Source of the DNA: an uncultured Bacilli bacterium
GTDB lineage: Bacteria; Bacillota_I; Bacilli_A; RF39; UBA660
Reading direction: 5' to 3'
DNA: 64,000 nt
Assembly (NCBI GenBank): GCA_934086145.1
Contig: CAKOHV010000006.1
Span: 6,180 to 70,179 of the forward strand
Position 1 is the stretch's first letter; each line of letters begins with the position of its first letter. Under the pieces are notes generated by a model that was given only the letters and a program-made list of their open reading frames with translations, had not been told where the DNA came from and did no database searches. The position numbers and the translations under genes are program-made. Positions 54,298-63,441 of this stretch are shown one piece after another.

Positions 54298-55242
54298 TTA
54301 TAAAATACTTTTTTTATCAAATCCTATTTTTTCTTTAGCTATGTAGATAGGACGATTTTTAATTTCTAAGTAGGCCTTAGCTAAGTATTCACTTATAATA
54401 CCTAGAACTATAAATTGTAATCCAGCAATTAGTAAAATTAGGAGAATAACAACGTAAGTAGGGTTCCAAGCTATCCTTATAGCTAATAATTGAATCAATA
54501 ATACTATTAAGTATACAAAGAAAGCCATCATGAAGAAAATTCCCAATTTAAAGGCTATTTGCATAGGTTTTGTTGAAAAAGCCAAAATACCATCTAATGC
54601 ATAATTTAAACTATTTTTAAAATTGAAGTTAGACTTCCCACTTTTTCTAGGTTCAACATCGTATTCTAGATATTTTATATTAAAGCCAACCCAAGCAAAA
54701 ATCCCTTTGGAAAAACGATTTTTTTCAGCTAAGGAAATAACGGCATTTTTAACTTTCTCGTTAAACATTCGGAAATCAGAAGCTCCATTTTCAAAATGAA
54801 CATCACTTAGTTTATCAATTATTTTATAAAATTTATTTTTACAAAATTTCATGAAACTAGATTCATTTTTTCGTTCATGCATAACCATAGCAACTTCATC
54901 ATAATCTTCGTTTTCTTCAAGAAAATGAAGCATATCAAGTAAGTATTTTGGATTATGCTGTAAATCTCCGTCAACAATACATGTATATTTACCTGTTGCA
55001 TTAACTAATCCTGCATACATTGCTGCTTCTTTTTTATAATTTCTTGAAAAAGAAATTATTTTTACATGTAAGACATCTCTTTTATGTAATTCTTTTAATT
55101 TATCTAAAGTTTTATCTTTTGAACCATCATCAACGAAAATAACTTCATACTTTATATCACGCAAAGTATTATTTATCTTTTCGTAAAGATCATTTACATT
55201 TCCCTCTTCGTTATAACAAGGAACAATAATACTTAATTTCAT
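54298..55242 (-). CDS. family 2 glycosyltransferase (GtrB/DPM1-like)
   Basis: The 314-aa product has the GT2 catalytic domain (IIVPCYNEEGNV, FVDDGSKDKT, DGDLQHNP, EKNRFSKGIFAW) and two C-terminal membrane segments (about 228-250 and 262-285). This form moves a sugar from a nucleotide sugar to polyprenyl phosphate at the inner face of the membrane, to feed cell-wall or glycoprotein modification. Single gene with no glycan cluster around it. Confidence 0.9.
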   Translation of the reverse strand: MKLSIIVPCYNEEGNVNDLYEKINNTLRDIKYEVIFVDDGSKDKTLDKLKELHKRDVLHVKIISFSRNYKKEAAMYAGLVNATGKYTCIVDGDLQHNPKYLLDMLHFLEENEDYDEVAMVMHERKNESSFMKFCKNKFYKIIDKLSDVHFENGASDFRMFNEKVKNAVISLAEKNRFSKGIFAWVGFNIKYLEYDVEPRKSGKSNFNFKNSLNYALDGILAFSTKPMQIAFKLGIFFMMAFFVYLIVLLIQLLAIRIAWNPTYVVILLILLIAGLQFIVLGIISEYLAKAYLEIKNRPIYIAKEKIGFDKKSIL

Positions 55243-55311
55243 TTAAACACCTCAAGAGCATTATATCACATAATCTTAGCTTTTAATAAAATTAAAAAAA
55301 TTTAAATAGCC

Positions 55312-55340
55312 TTGATAATAAAGCCCTAATTTGATATATT
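55312..55340 (+). promoter_or_regulatory. promoter of the TasA/SipW-like operon
   Basis: TTGATA (55312-55317), 17-base spacer, TGA-TATATT (-10 at 55335-55340), 25 bases before the first start codon. Confidence 0.55.
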
Positions 55341-55365
55341 ATTTATAATATAAAGGGTGATTAGG

Positions 55366-55923
55366 ATGGAGAAAAAGTGGATGCTAGTAATTAGTTTTTT
55401 TTCAGTGTTAACTTTTATTTTTGCTGCGACTTCCTGCGCCTTTGTCTTTTATAGTGAAAAAATTCATACGAAAATAAATGGTGATTCGGTTGTTGCGACT
55501 AATAATATTTATAAAAGCACATCAGTTATATATAATGGGTCAAATAATGTAAATTTGTCAGATTTAAATCCAGGTGATACTCGTAATTATACCTTTGAAA
55601 TAACTAATAATAATTCTAATACTATAAAATATGAAATAAAATGGGAAAATGTCAGCAGTAACTGGCATATTTTAACCAATGGTGCTATTGAGACTCATCC
55701 TGAGGAATTTGTTTATTCTCTTACTTGTACAGATGGAAAAAGTCTTGTTAATCAACAAATGCCTACAGCAGATTCTCCGTTTATTCTTGAGGGAGCTGAG
55801 CTAAAAACCAATGCTACCAATACTTGTAATTTGACTATTACTTTTATTAAAAAGGAGATTGATCAATCATATAACTTATCTAAATCTTTTGCTGGAACTT
55901 ATAAAGTAATTGTCAAAGAATAA
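55366..55923 (+). CDS. exported TasA/CalY-like protein
   Basis: The 185-aa product has an N-terminal membrane/signal segment (about 7-28) and an extracytoplasmic beta-sandwich with LSDLNPGDTRNYTFEITN, the hallmark pattern of camelysin/TasA-like substrates of SipW, and two Cys. Such proteins form extracellular fibres or surface layers. The signal peptidase gene is two genes downstream. I start at ATG 55366 after AAGGGTGA. Confidence 0.68.
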   Translation: MEKKWMLVISFFSVLTFIFAATSCAFVFYSEKIHTKINGDSVVATNNIYKSTSVIYNGSNNVNLSDLNPGDTRNYTFEITNNNSNTIKYEIKWENVSSNWHILTNGAIETHPEEFVYSLTCTDGKSLVNQQMPTADSPFILEGAELKTNATNTCNLTITFIKKEIDQSYNLSKSFAGTYKVIVKE

Positions 55924-55938
55924 AAGGGAAGTGAGAAG

Positions 55939-56559
55939 ATGAAAAATAAAAATAGTAATTTTAAAGACGAATTATCTAAACAATATGATATTTTAATTAA
56001 GGCCGAAAAAAAAGAGCAAAAGAAACGAACCATAACCTTTTTTTCGATATTTTTATTAACCTTTTTAGCTAGCATTTTTTGTGTCTTTTTTTCCTATCGT
56101 TCTTATAAAAATACTAAGAGTATTATAACAGCCAAAGAGTCTAAAACTGAAACCTTTTATCAAACTTTAAGCATCTCGTATAGTACGGATTCAAACTTTA
56201 ATATTGATAATATTACAACTAACTATGACCTAGTAAATCCTATGGTTATAAATATAACTAATGATGGTAATGTGAATGTGAATTTTGATATAGTTATATC
56301 TAACATTAGTTCTTCCTTAGCTAATACAACAAATCTTTTATATTCTATTACTAAAAATGGTGAAACATCATCTCCTAAGTCTTTACCCTTATCTGACGCA
56401 TCTTTAGTAACTGATGCTAAAATTGCTCCTCAAGAAACCATTACTTATATTATTAAAGCTAATTATACTGGTAACATTGAGGAAGGAACTACTGCTAATT
56501 TTTATCATAGTAAAATAAATGTTATCCAAAATAATACAAAAAGTTCATTGTTAGAATGA
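55939..56559 (+). CDS. exported beta-sandwich protein, TasA/CalY-like
   Basis: The 206-aa product has a cytoplasmic charged start, a membrane segment (about 30-50) and an extracytoplasmic domain with VINITNDGNVNVNFDIVIS and APQETITYIIKANYTG, again a TasA/CalY-like beta-sandwich pattern. It lies 15 bases after the first such protein and uses GGGAAGTGAG. Likely second subunit or anchor of the same fibre. Confidence 0.66.
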   Translation: MKNKNSNFKDELSKQYDILIKAEKKEQKKRTITFFSIFLLTFLASIFCVFFSYRSYKNTKSIITAKESKTETFYQTLSISYSTDSNFNIDNITTNYDLVNPMVINITNDGNVNVNFDIVISNISSSLANTTNLLYSITKNGETSSPKSLPLSDASLVTDAKIAPQETITYIIKANYTGNIEEGTTANFYHSKINVIQNNTKSSLLE

Positions 56560-56617
56560 TTATTGTAATTTGCACAATTATAAATTATAATATTATTAGA
56601 ATAGGAAGGGCTACAAA

Positions 56618-58195
56618 ATGAGGCATACTTCACTAGATTTTAAAAATGTGGTAAATAAAGTGATAAAAACACTAATAAACATATTAGTTGTTTTAGTGTG
56701 TCTAGTTGCTTTCTTTCTGCTGTATTATATAATCTCTGCTCAGATTCATTCTAAAGATGAAAACTATAAACCAAATATTTCTTTATATACTATTGTCAGT
56801 CCAAGTATGGATCCAGTTATTAAAGTATACGATGTTGTTGTAAATAAAAAGGTAAAATCTCCAGATGAAATAAGTGTTGGTGATATAATTACTTATATAT
56901 CTACCAATCCTACTTCAGAAGGAATGACTATAACGCACCGTGTTATCGAAGTTGAAGGAAATAGTGAAGGGCAGTATACTTATCGAACGCAAGGCGATAA
57001 CAATAGTGCTCCCGATGCAACCTATGTTACTTTTGATAATGTTATTGGTAAGGAAATCATTATTATCCCATCTCTTGGTAAATTACAATTTTTACTAGCT
57101 AATAAAAAAGGGTGGCTGTTCCTTCTTTTAATTCCTATCGGTGCTTATATTTTAAAAGATATTTATAAGTTAATAGAATTATACGGCTTACGTCGTAAAG
57201 TAGATGAAGTTGCCGGAATCATAGAAGAACCTGATTATGTTAAGAAAAGACAAGAAAAAGAACGCAAAGAGCGTTTACGCAACGAACTAAAAAAAGTGGA
57301 AAGTAGGGGCGACAAATACTTACGAAGTGAATTTGAATCGACCGGCTTCCTTGAACCATATTCTGAAAATATTGTTTCAACGGGTGATGTTGCTACTTCC
57401 ATTGATGAACCTGAAGAAGTTAAAGATGATTATGATATTAAACCACTTATCCAACCATCTCCATCCATTGAACCTTTTGAACCAAACCCAGTAAAGAAAG
57501 TAAAACAATCTAAGAAAGAAGTTTCTCCAAAAGAAAAGGTTACCTCAAAGGTTAAAAATTCTTCAATTGAAATTCTTGATACTGATGAACTATCTTCTAT
57601 CATCAAAAAATATACGGAAAAAATAGCTGAACTTGATGAAGCTATTCAAAGCTTAGAAAATGATGATAATATTCCTAAAGGAGTTTTGCCGAAAGAAAAT
57701 AATGAGCAAGCGGATAACTTTGTTGAATACGACGATTACTTAAAGGGTGAAAGAATCAAAGTTGTTTCTATCGAATCTGCTAAAAAATATCGTCCTAAAG
57801 CTAAAGAAGAAAAGACGATAGATATTGATAAAATAGAACTAAAATCAGCATCTTTATACAACAAACCAAAACCAGCCGTTAAGAAGATGGAACGTCCTAA
57901 GGCAATGGACATTAAAAACTTAAATATTGGTGAAGTTCACGAAAGAAAAGAAATAAAGAAGCCTGAAGTCCCTAAAGAGGTAAGGGAAGTAAATCCTATA
58001 ATCGAAGAAAAAAATAAGAAAACCGAATTAAATTTAAAACCTAATACAATCAAAAAGGTTACTAGAAATGTCGTACCAGAGCCAAAAGCCAAACCAAAAC
58101 AGAAAAAAATTGTTTCTAAAAAGCCTAGTCATAATAAATATCACGAACAAAATATTAAAAAGAATAAATTAATTCGTCTTGAAAAAATAAAATAA
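56618..58195 (+). CDS. SipW-type signal peptidase I with long cytoplasmic tail
   Basis: The 525-aa product is an ER-type signal peptidase: Ser63 in VSPSMDP, His107 in ITHRV in place of Lys, and GDNNSAPD (126-133). Membrane segments are at about 20-40 and 166-182. The family is usually about 190 aa; here about 340 further residues follow on the cytoplasmic side: charged, Lys/Glu/Pro-rich and largely disordered, with a short coiled coil near 325-345. It probably processes the two TasA-like proteins encoded just upstream. The tail may scaffold or regulate. Confidence 0.85.
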   Translation: MRHTSLDFKNVVNKVIKTLINILVVLVCLVAFFLLYYIISAQIHSKDENYKPNISLYTIVSPSMDPVIKVYDVVVNKKVKSPDEISVGDIITYISTNPTSEGMTITHRVIEVEGNSEGQYTYRTQGDNNSAPDATYVTFDNVIGKEIIIIPSLGKLQFLLANKKGWLFLLLIPIGAYILKDIYKLIELYGLRRKVDEVAGIIEEPDYVKKRQEKERKERLRNELKKVESRGDKYLRSEFESTGFLEPYSENIVSTGDVATSIDEPEEVKDDYDIKPLIQPSPSIEPFEPNPVKKVKQSKKEVSPKEKVTSKVKNSSIEILDTDELSSIIKKYTEKIAELDEAIQSLENDDNIPKGVLPKENNEQADNFVEYDDYLKGERIKVVSIESAKKYRPKAKEEKTIDIDKIELKSASLYNKPKPAVKKMERPKAMDIKNLNIGEVHERKEIKKPEVPKEVREVNPIIEEKNKKTELNLKPNTIKKVTRNVVPEPKAKPKQKKIVSKKPSHNKYHEQNIKKNKLIRLEKIK

Positions 58196-58226
58196 AGAAG
58201 TTCAGATCTTTGAACTTCTTTATTTT
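58194..58226 (+). terminator. terminator of the SipW-like operon
   Basis: AAAGAAGTTCA / TGAACTTCTTT stem with six-base loop GATCTT and T-rich tail. Confidence 0.85.
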
Positions 58227-58427
58227 ATTTTTTCAATAACATTTTTTCTATATAAATAACAATTTTATAAAGAATATAAGATATAATAACTAAAAGTAAA
58301 ATACCACTTATAACTAAGTCTAAATTAAAGACTTGGGTTCCATATATAATTAAATAACCTAATCCTTCTTTACTTACTAAAAATTCGCCGGTTACAACGC
58401 CGCTATAAGAGGTATGGGGAGAAAATC
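58225..58427 (-). pseudogene. C-terminal remnant of a TauC/SsuC-type ABC permease
   Basis: On the minus strand a frame ending at 58225 reads GVVTGEFLVSKEGLGYLIIYG, then TQVFNLDLVISGILLLVIIS, which is the conserved C-terminal end of nitrate/sulfonate/thiamine-precursor ABC permeases. The upstream part, and any start codon, are missing, so it is a gene stump left by a deletion or rearrangement. No ATPase or binding protein remains nearby. Confidence 0.85.
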
Positions 58428-58477
58428 AAAAGCAGTTCATATACTAATATTGTATTGCAATAGGAGAAAAATTGGTT

Positions 58478-58702
58478 ATGGCAGAAATATGTTGCCCATA
58501 TTGTAATGGTAGAAATATATTAAAAATAGTCTACTGTTATAGAGGTTTTAATAAAAGAAAACAAAATGATTTTGATTATAGTGATTATTTAAAAGAAGGT
58601 ACTATTTTAATGAAACGAACTAACTTTGAAAAATATGACTTTGATGGAGAGTGTAAAAAACTTTGTGTAAAGATACCAATCTATGGTAATATGATTTTTT
58701 AG
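58478..58702 (+). CDS. small zinc-ribbon-like protein
   Basis: The 74-aa product begins MAEICCPYCNGRNILKIVY and has a second Cys pair (GECKKLC) near residue 60, consistent with a zinc ribbon. It resembles short CPYC proteins that normally end in YYCKDC; here the end runs on as VKIPIYGNMIF, so the domain may be degraded. AGGAG at 58462-58466 lies 11 bases from ATG 58478; a TTG at 58472 is also possible. Confidence 0.5.
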   Translation: MAEICCPYCNGRNILKIVYCYRGFNKRKQNDFDYSDYLKEGTILMKRTNFEKYDFDGECKKLCVKIPIYGNMIF

Positions 58703-58728
58703 AGGTTGATAAATTCAATCTCTTTTTT
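58701..58728 (+). terminator. intrinsic terminator
   Basis: AGAGGTTGA / TCAATCTCT stem (one G-U), loop TAAAT, T tract. Confidence 0.75.
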
Positions 58729-58733
58729 AATAC

Positions 58734-58765
58734 AAAAAAGTCTTGCTTTTTTTAGCAAAACTTTT
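58734..58765 (-). terminator. terminator of the minus-strand pair
   Basis: On the minus strand AAAAGTTTTGCT pairs with AGCAAGACTTTT and T follows. Confidence 0.75.
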
Positions 58766-58773
58766 AAAACTAA

Positions 58774-59145
58774 TTAATCTTTTGAAATAACTATTTTTTT
58801 AACATTAGATAATTTAGCTGGTTCACTAGGTAACACAACATCATCTGAAGTAATAGTTACTTTTTGATTTGCTTTTAATTTATCTACAGTAGAATTTTCA
58901 TTGCTATAAACTATCTTTGTATCTTTATTTATTTCAAATTCATACTCTATAGTATATTCCTTTTTCTTATTATCATATTCTTCAACTAGGATAGTATACA
59001 CATTATCATTTACTGCTACTTCTTTAATTCTTGCTTCAAAAACTAAATATTTTTCTTTTGAAACATAATTTGTATATACGAAGTATCCTAATCCTGCAAG
59101 AACAACTACTGCTATAATTATTTTTACTAGTAAATCTTTCTTCAT
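58774..59145 (-). CDS. membrane-anchored beta-barrel protein (DUF3221-like)
   Basis: The 123-aa product has an N-terminal membrane segment (about 7-26) and a small extracytoplasmic beta domain (EARIKEVAVNDNVYTILVEE ... VTITSDDVVLPSEPAKL) of the OB-like type seen in DUF3221/YobA proteins. Function unknown. GGAGG precedes the start. It lies 38 bases after the metallopeptidase gene and is probably cotranscribed with it. Confidence 0.65.
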   Translation of the reverse strand: MKKDLLVKIIIAVVVLAGLGYFVYTNYVSKEKYLVFEARIKEVAVNDNVYTILVEEYDNKKKEYTIEYEFEINKDTKIVYSNENSTVDKLKANQKVTITSDDVVLPSEPAKLSNVKKIVISKD

Positions 59146-59183
59146 ATTTTCCTCCTTTACTAAATTAATTTATTAAACTTATA

Positions 59184-60776
59184 TTATAAGAATCTATCCC
59201 AATAATATCTTCCTGTATTGGATAATGTGTTAAAGTGCTCTTTAATTTGTGAACTAATTAATTTTGCTTTTTTGTTTATTGGAGTACCATCATCGTAAAA
59301 TGGTTTTTTTATTGTTCTAGTCATCATATCAGAAAATAAAACAGCTCTATCTTCTAAATAATTTGTTTTTCCATACGCTGATAAGAAGTAGGCATTATCT
59401 ACACTTGTAAAATAATAAACATACTCATTACTTGTATCACCATATGTAAAACCTACTGGATTAACATCTTTCATAGTAGTATTTATATCAATAGGATAGC
59501 CTTTAACTTTTATATAAGTATCTATATAATGCATTATTTCATGATTTAAAGTGTTTTCAAATAAACTTGCTGGGGCAATCATTATTTTAATATCACTTTT
59601 ATCTTTTGCATCAGTAAGTCCTGAAACATCATCACTAATACTATTTACTAAGTAAATAGTTAAAGGCATTCCATAATCTTTCATTTCCTTAAAAAAACCA
59701 TTTGGATAGTTTTTAAGAGTTGTGTTTATCTCCCCAAGGCAATTATTTATCTTATCATCATCGTTAAGTTTTTCTAAACCATAACCATTTATAGTATAAT
59801 TTCCCAGCTCATTTTTATATGCTATTTTAACTGAATACTTATTTTGAAGTTGTTTTCTATACTCATCATTTTTCTCTGCTTGAGTCTTTTCTACAACAGG
59901 TGGTTTTTCTTCAGGCAAAATAGGATTTTCGTTATTATTGATGTTTGTATTATTATTTGCATTTTGATTAGGTTTATCAGTATTAGTACTATTATTTGCA
60001 TTTTGATTAGGTTTATTAGTATTAGTACTATTATTGTTATTATTTTTGTTAGTGTTTGTTTTAGGTTCTTCAGTTTTAGGACTAGTTTTTTTATTTTCTA
60101 CTTTTTCCCAAACAGCATAAAGGGTAGTATCTTCTGCAAGTAATACTTTGTTATAAATTGGGGTTTCATTTTTATCAACCCAACCTTTGAAAACATAACC
60201 ATCTCTTGTAGGTTCTTTTGGAAATGTAAGTTCAGTATCTTTGCCAATAGTAATACTATCTATTTTGCTTCCACCTTTAGTATCGAATGTAATTGTTATT
60301 GTATTGCTAGTTTCATCTTTTTCCCAAACAGCATAAAGAATTGTGTTTTCTGCAAGTAATACTTTGTTATAAATTGGAGTTTCATTTTTATCAACCCAAC
60401 CTTTGAAAATATAACCATCTCTTGTAGGTTCTTTTGGAAGTGTAAGTTCAGTATCTTTGCCAATAGTAATACTATCTACTTTGCTTCCACCTTTAGTATC
60501 GAATGTAATTGTTATTGCTTCTTTTATATCTTTTTTAATTTCATTCATAGGGCAAACATATTTAGTTGTTTTTAAAACAGTTTTAGTTTTACCATCGGAG
60601 CATTTATAAGTGTTTGTAAATATTCCTTTATCCTTGTAAACAGTATCACCCCCATCATAATAATCTCTAATTTTAATTATAGGACTATTATTAAATGATA
60701 GAGCAATTATAAAATCTAAAAATATTAAACCTATTATAGAACACAGTGAGATTATTACTATTTTTTTCTTCTTCAT
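59184..60776 (-). CDS. InlB-repeat surface protein with ATLF-like metallopeptidase domain
   Basis: The 530-aa product has a signal anchor (about 6-27), two nearly identical 72-residue InlB B/Flg_new repeats (88-152, 160-224; TFDTKGGSK ... GYIFKGWVDK ... LYAVWEK), an Asn/Thr/Pro-rich linker with KPNQNANNSTNT repeats (about 240-285), and a C-terminal zinc peptidase: HEIMH at 412-416 and LEDRAVLFSDMM with Glu475 as likely third ligand. That layout recalls the anthrax-lethal-factor-like (M34/Pro-Pro endopeptidase) group. AGGAGG precedes the start. Confidence 0.8.
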   Translation of the reverse strand: MKKKKIVIISLCSIIGLIFLDFIIALSFNNSPIIKIRDYYDGGDTVYKDKGIFTNTYKCSDGKTKTVLKTTKYVCPMNEIKKDIKEAITITFDTKGGSKVDSITIGKDTELTLPKEPTRDGYIFKGWVDKNETPIYNKVLLAENTILYAVWEKDETSNTITITFDTKGGSKIDSITIGKDTELTFPKEPTRDGYVFKGWVDKNETPIYNKVLLAEDTTLYAVWEKVENKKTSPKTEEPKTNTNKNNNNNSTNTNKPNQNANNSTNTDKPNQNANNNTNINNNENPILPEEKPPVVEKTQAEKNDEYRKQLQNKYSVKIAYKNELGNYTINGYGLEKLNDDDKINNCLGEINTTLKNYPNGFFKEMKDYGMPLTIYLVNSISDDVSGLTDAKDKSDIKIMIAPASLFENTLNHEIMHYIDTYIKVKGYPIDINTTMKDVNPVGFTYGDTSNEYVYYFTSVDNAYFLSAYGKTNYLEDRAVLFSDMMTRTIKKPFYDDGTPINKKAKLISSQIKEHFNTLSNTGRYYWDRFL

Positions 60777-61115
60777 TAGACTCCTCCTAAATAATAAACG
60801 AAATGCGATTTACTCCTTGTATATTAATTATATCACGTATAATACTGAGTAGTAAATTGATTAGTTTTGCCAAGTTGAAACTTTTGATATTTACATTATA
60901 ATATTTATATTCATTTTTATAAAAATGAATATAAATATCTGCGATTGAGTTTAGGCAAATTATACCAAGGGTCTTTGTATCCATTTCTATGACGGCCTAG
61001 CTCTTTTCTTTTTATTATCCTAGTTTTAGAATGTGAGGATTAATTTTTAATCTTATATAACAAGCGTGATGAGGAATATTGAGATACTAGAGTTCAATCG
61101 TATATAAAAGGAAGT
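60777..61115. other. intergenic gap: promoter, palindrome and IS110 left side
   Basis: TGA-TATAAT on the minus strand (-10 at 60832-60827) probably serves the metallopeptidase gene. A 38-bp palindrome is at 60901-60938. The stretch 60940-61115 upstream of the IS110 transposase is where that family's non-coding end lies; several small hairpins are possible. No protein gene is seen. Confidence 0.6.
60901..60938. repeat. 38-bp perfect palindrome
   Basis: ATATTTATATTCATTTTTA is followed directly by its exact complement. It could form a cruciform or hairpin. It lies at the left edge of the mobile-element region. Confidence 0.9.
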
Positions 61116-61998
61116 ATGCTTATGCAAAGTGTTCTAGCCATTGATGTAGCTAAAGGTAAAAGTATGGTATCTTTAATTAGTTCTTGTGGTGAAGTTCTAA
61201 TTGAACCATATGAAATTAATCATTGTATTAATGATTTTACTAATTTACTTAATAGAATTAAAAAGCAAAAATTAGATAATGTTTCTGTAATAATGGAACC
61301 TACGGGTATTTATCATAGAACTGTTGAAAGATTTTTCATAGAAAACAACTTCAAAGTATTTGTTATTAATGCATTATACTCAAAAATGTATAAACGTAAC
61401 TCAAGAAAAACAAAAAGCGATAAATTAGATTGTATATCTTTATCAGAATTATTCTTTACTACTGATTTTAGAAAATATATTAAACCAGATAATATTTATT
61501 TAAATATGAATGCTCTATCTAGACAATATCATGCTTTAGATGAACTTGAAAAATAGGTATAAAAATTTAGTTTATTTGTGTTTTCCTGAATATGAGTTAA
61601 TATTTAAAAAGAAAACTATTTATAGTGACTTGGCACTAAGTTTTATTGAAAAATATCCACATGCTGATATTATTTCTAATGCTAGAATAGATACATTGCA
61701 AAATTTCTTTAAAAAGAATGGTTTTAGACATTGGAAAAAGAAACCTGCAACAATAAAAGAATATGCAATCAACTCTTATCCATTTGTTTCGAAAGATGAT
61801 GAACTAACTTCAAGTCTGTCACAACTTGCAAGATTAATTAATACTTATCAAAAAGAAATAGAAACAATTAAATATAAAATAATATTTTTAGGGAAAACTA
61901 AATACTTTGAAAGTATTAATTCTATCTTTGGTATTGGTGAATTTACAGCATCACTAATAATTGCAGAAATAAAAGACAAAATAAACTTTATTGATGAA
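61116..61998 (+). pseudogene. IS110-family transposase, frameshifted and truncated
   Basis: The N-terminal DEDD (RuvC-like) domain is clear: VLAIDVAKGK, VIMEPTGIYH and KSDKLDCISLSE. The frame stops at 61556. The continuation (KNRYKNLVYLCFPEYE to INSIFGIGEFTASLIIAEI) is in another frame from 61540, and one A added in the A run at 61548-61552 would join them. Around 61996-62005 the reading frame passes directly into an IS3-family transposase, so the C-terminal serine-containing domain of the IS110 protein is lost. Confidence 0.88.
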
Positions 61999-62001
61999 AA
62001 C

Positions 62002-62860
62002 AAAAGTAAATACGATGTAAGAACTTTATGTAAAATATTAAATATTCATCATTCAGTTTATTATTATCATTTTAATCATAGAGAAGAAAATAGGTATCAA
62101 AAAGCCAATAGTGAGTTAGATATTAAAGTCATAAAAATCTATCAAGAATCAAAATGTAGGTATGGTTCACCCAAAATAACTAAAGTATTAAATAATGATG
62201 GTATTAAAGTAAGTCAAAAAAGAGTTGCGAAAAGAATGAAAATACTTGGACTTAGGAGTATAACAGTTAAGAAATATAATCATGATGGAAGTTCTAAAAC
62301 AGATAATACAAAAGAATATCCCAACATATTAGGACAAAATTTTAATGCAGATAACCCTGGGCAAAAATGTGTTGGAGATATCACTTATATTTATACAAAA
62401 GAAACAGGCTGGACATATCTAGCTATTGTAATGGATTTATTTGATTTAAAAATAATCGGTTGGAGTTATGGTCTTAATATGAATGAAGATTTAGTTATTG
62501 GTGCTTTTAACAAAGCAAAAAGAAACAGAACGCTTTCTAAAGATGCAATATTTCATTTTGATCGTGGAAGTCAATATACATCAAACAAATTTGAAAAAAT
62601 TCTCAGTGATAATGGCATTAAACATTCTTATAGTAAAAAAAGGTTGCCCTTATGATAATGCAAGTATGAAAAGCTTCAATGCCATATTAAAAAAAGAAGA
62701 AGTCAATGTAAATAATTATGAAACATTTAATGAAGCAAAGATGGCTATATTTGAATTTATCGAGTCATGGTATAACAATATTAGGCTTCATTCAAAACTT
62801 AATTATCAAACGCCAAGTCAAAAATACAACAATTATGTTTCAAATATGGTTCTTGCTTAA
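62002..62860 (+). pseudogene. IS3-family transposase OrfB, frameshifted
   Basis: The frame begins in the helix-turn-helix leader (KYDVRTLCKILNIHHSVYYYH) and runs through the DDE integrase core: VGDITYIYT (first Asp), FHFDRGSQYTS (second Asp). At a run of seven A (about 62635-62641) the frame breaks; the next frame continues KKGCPYDNASMKSFNAILKKE with the catalytic Glu and the C-terminal YNNIRLHSKLNYQTPSQ. Removing one A would restore it. IS150-like by pattern. Confidence 0.88.
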
Positions 62861-62986
62861 TCAGTGATTATATTGCGTTGTGATTTGTCCACGAAAATGT
62901 GTCTAAAAACTTGACATAGATTCAAATTATCCAAAAATGGCTGTTAAGGAATTGGAATATAATATAAATCAATAAAGTGTGAGTAC

Positions 62987-63109
62987 ATGAAAATATTAAG
63001 TTTTATAAAGCTATGGATACGCTATTTCAAAGTAGTGTTCCCTAGTATGAGTACAAAAAAATATTATGGATATCACTCAATGATATCTAAATTAGAAAAA
63101 AGTTTTTAA
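62987..63109 (+). CDS. small hypothetical ORF
   Basis: A 40-aa basic/aromatic product (MKILSFIKLWIRYFKVVF...). Only a weak ribosome-binding site (GTGTGAG). It directly precedes the next ORF, whose AAGGAGG overlaps its stop, as in a compact mobile-element operon. Function unknown and existence uncertain. Confidence 0.35.
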   Translation: MKILSFIKLWIRYFKVVFPSMSTKKYYGYHSMISKLEKSF

Positions 63110-63121
63110 GGAGGATTATTT

Positions 63122-63399
63122 ATAGAAATAAACAAAGAATTAGTAAAAGAAAAAACTACTGATAATTTATGGCAGTTTATAATGACTAATGCCTATGATA
63201 ATTGGAAAAAAAATACTTCTCGTGAAGAATTCTTGTTCGCTCTTACACCTTATGAGAAACTTGCAGTTATATTTGGTAACTTTAATTATCAAGTACAAAT
63301 GGAGTTTTTTATCAATGGGTATTCAATAATTATGATTCTGACATAGATGATTTAGAAGAGTTTATAGAAACTTGTGAATTTGATAAAAAATATGCTTGA
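63122..63399 (+). pseudogene. DUF4375/DMP19-like gene, ATA at the start position and one frameshift
   Basis: A perfect AAGGAGG (63108-63114) is seven bases before ATA GAA; no ATG, GTG or TTG lies between the preceding in-frame stop and codon 21. The frame gives LTPYEKLAVIFGNFNYQVQ and then shifts by one base near 63298 to NGVFYQWVFNNYDSDIDDLEEF, which fits the NGGF-x-Q-x-x-x-N pattern of DUF4375. It is common as cargo or regulator near mobile elements. Function unknown. Confidence 0.6.
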
Positions 63400-63441
63400 A
63401 TAATTTATATGAAATAAAAATAAACTTAATTAGGGGCGACT

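Larger units (their letters stand above)
61116..62918 (+). mobile_element. composite IS remnant (IS110 joined to IS3 family)
   Basis: An IS110-family left part (to about 62000) is fused to the right part of an IS3-family element (orfB from about 62002, frameshifted, to 62860). The IS3 right end probably includes the TGTCTAAAAACTTGACA-type sequence at about 62900-62918. Its left end and orfA are not present, so a deletion followed the insertion. Both transposases are broken. Confidence 0.8.

Noticed and set aside
59844..60143. Plus-strand ORF of 99 aa
   Set aside because: It is the antisense of the Asn/Thr-rich linker of the metallopeptidase, giving low-complexity Ile/Phe/Ser sequence.
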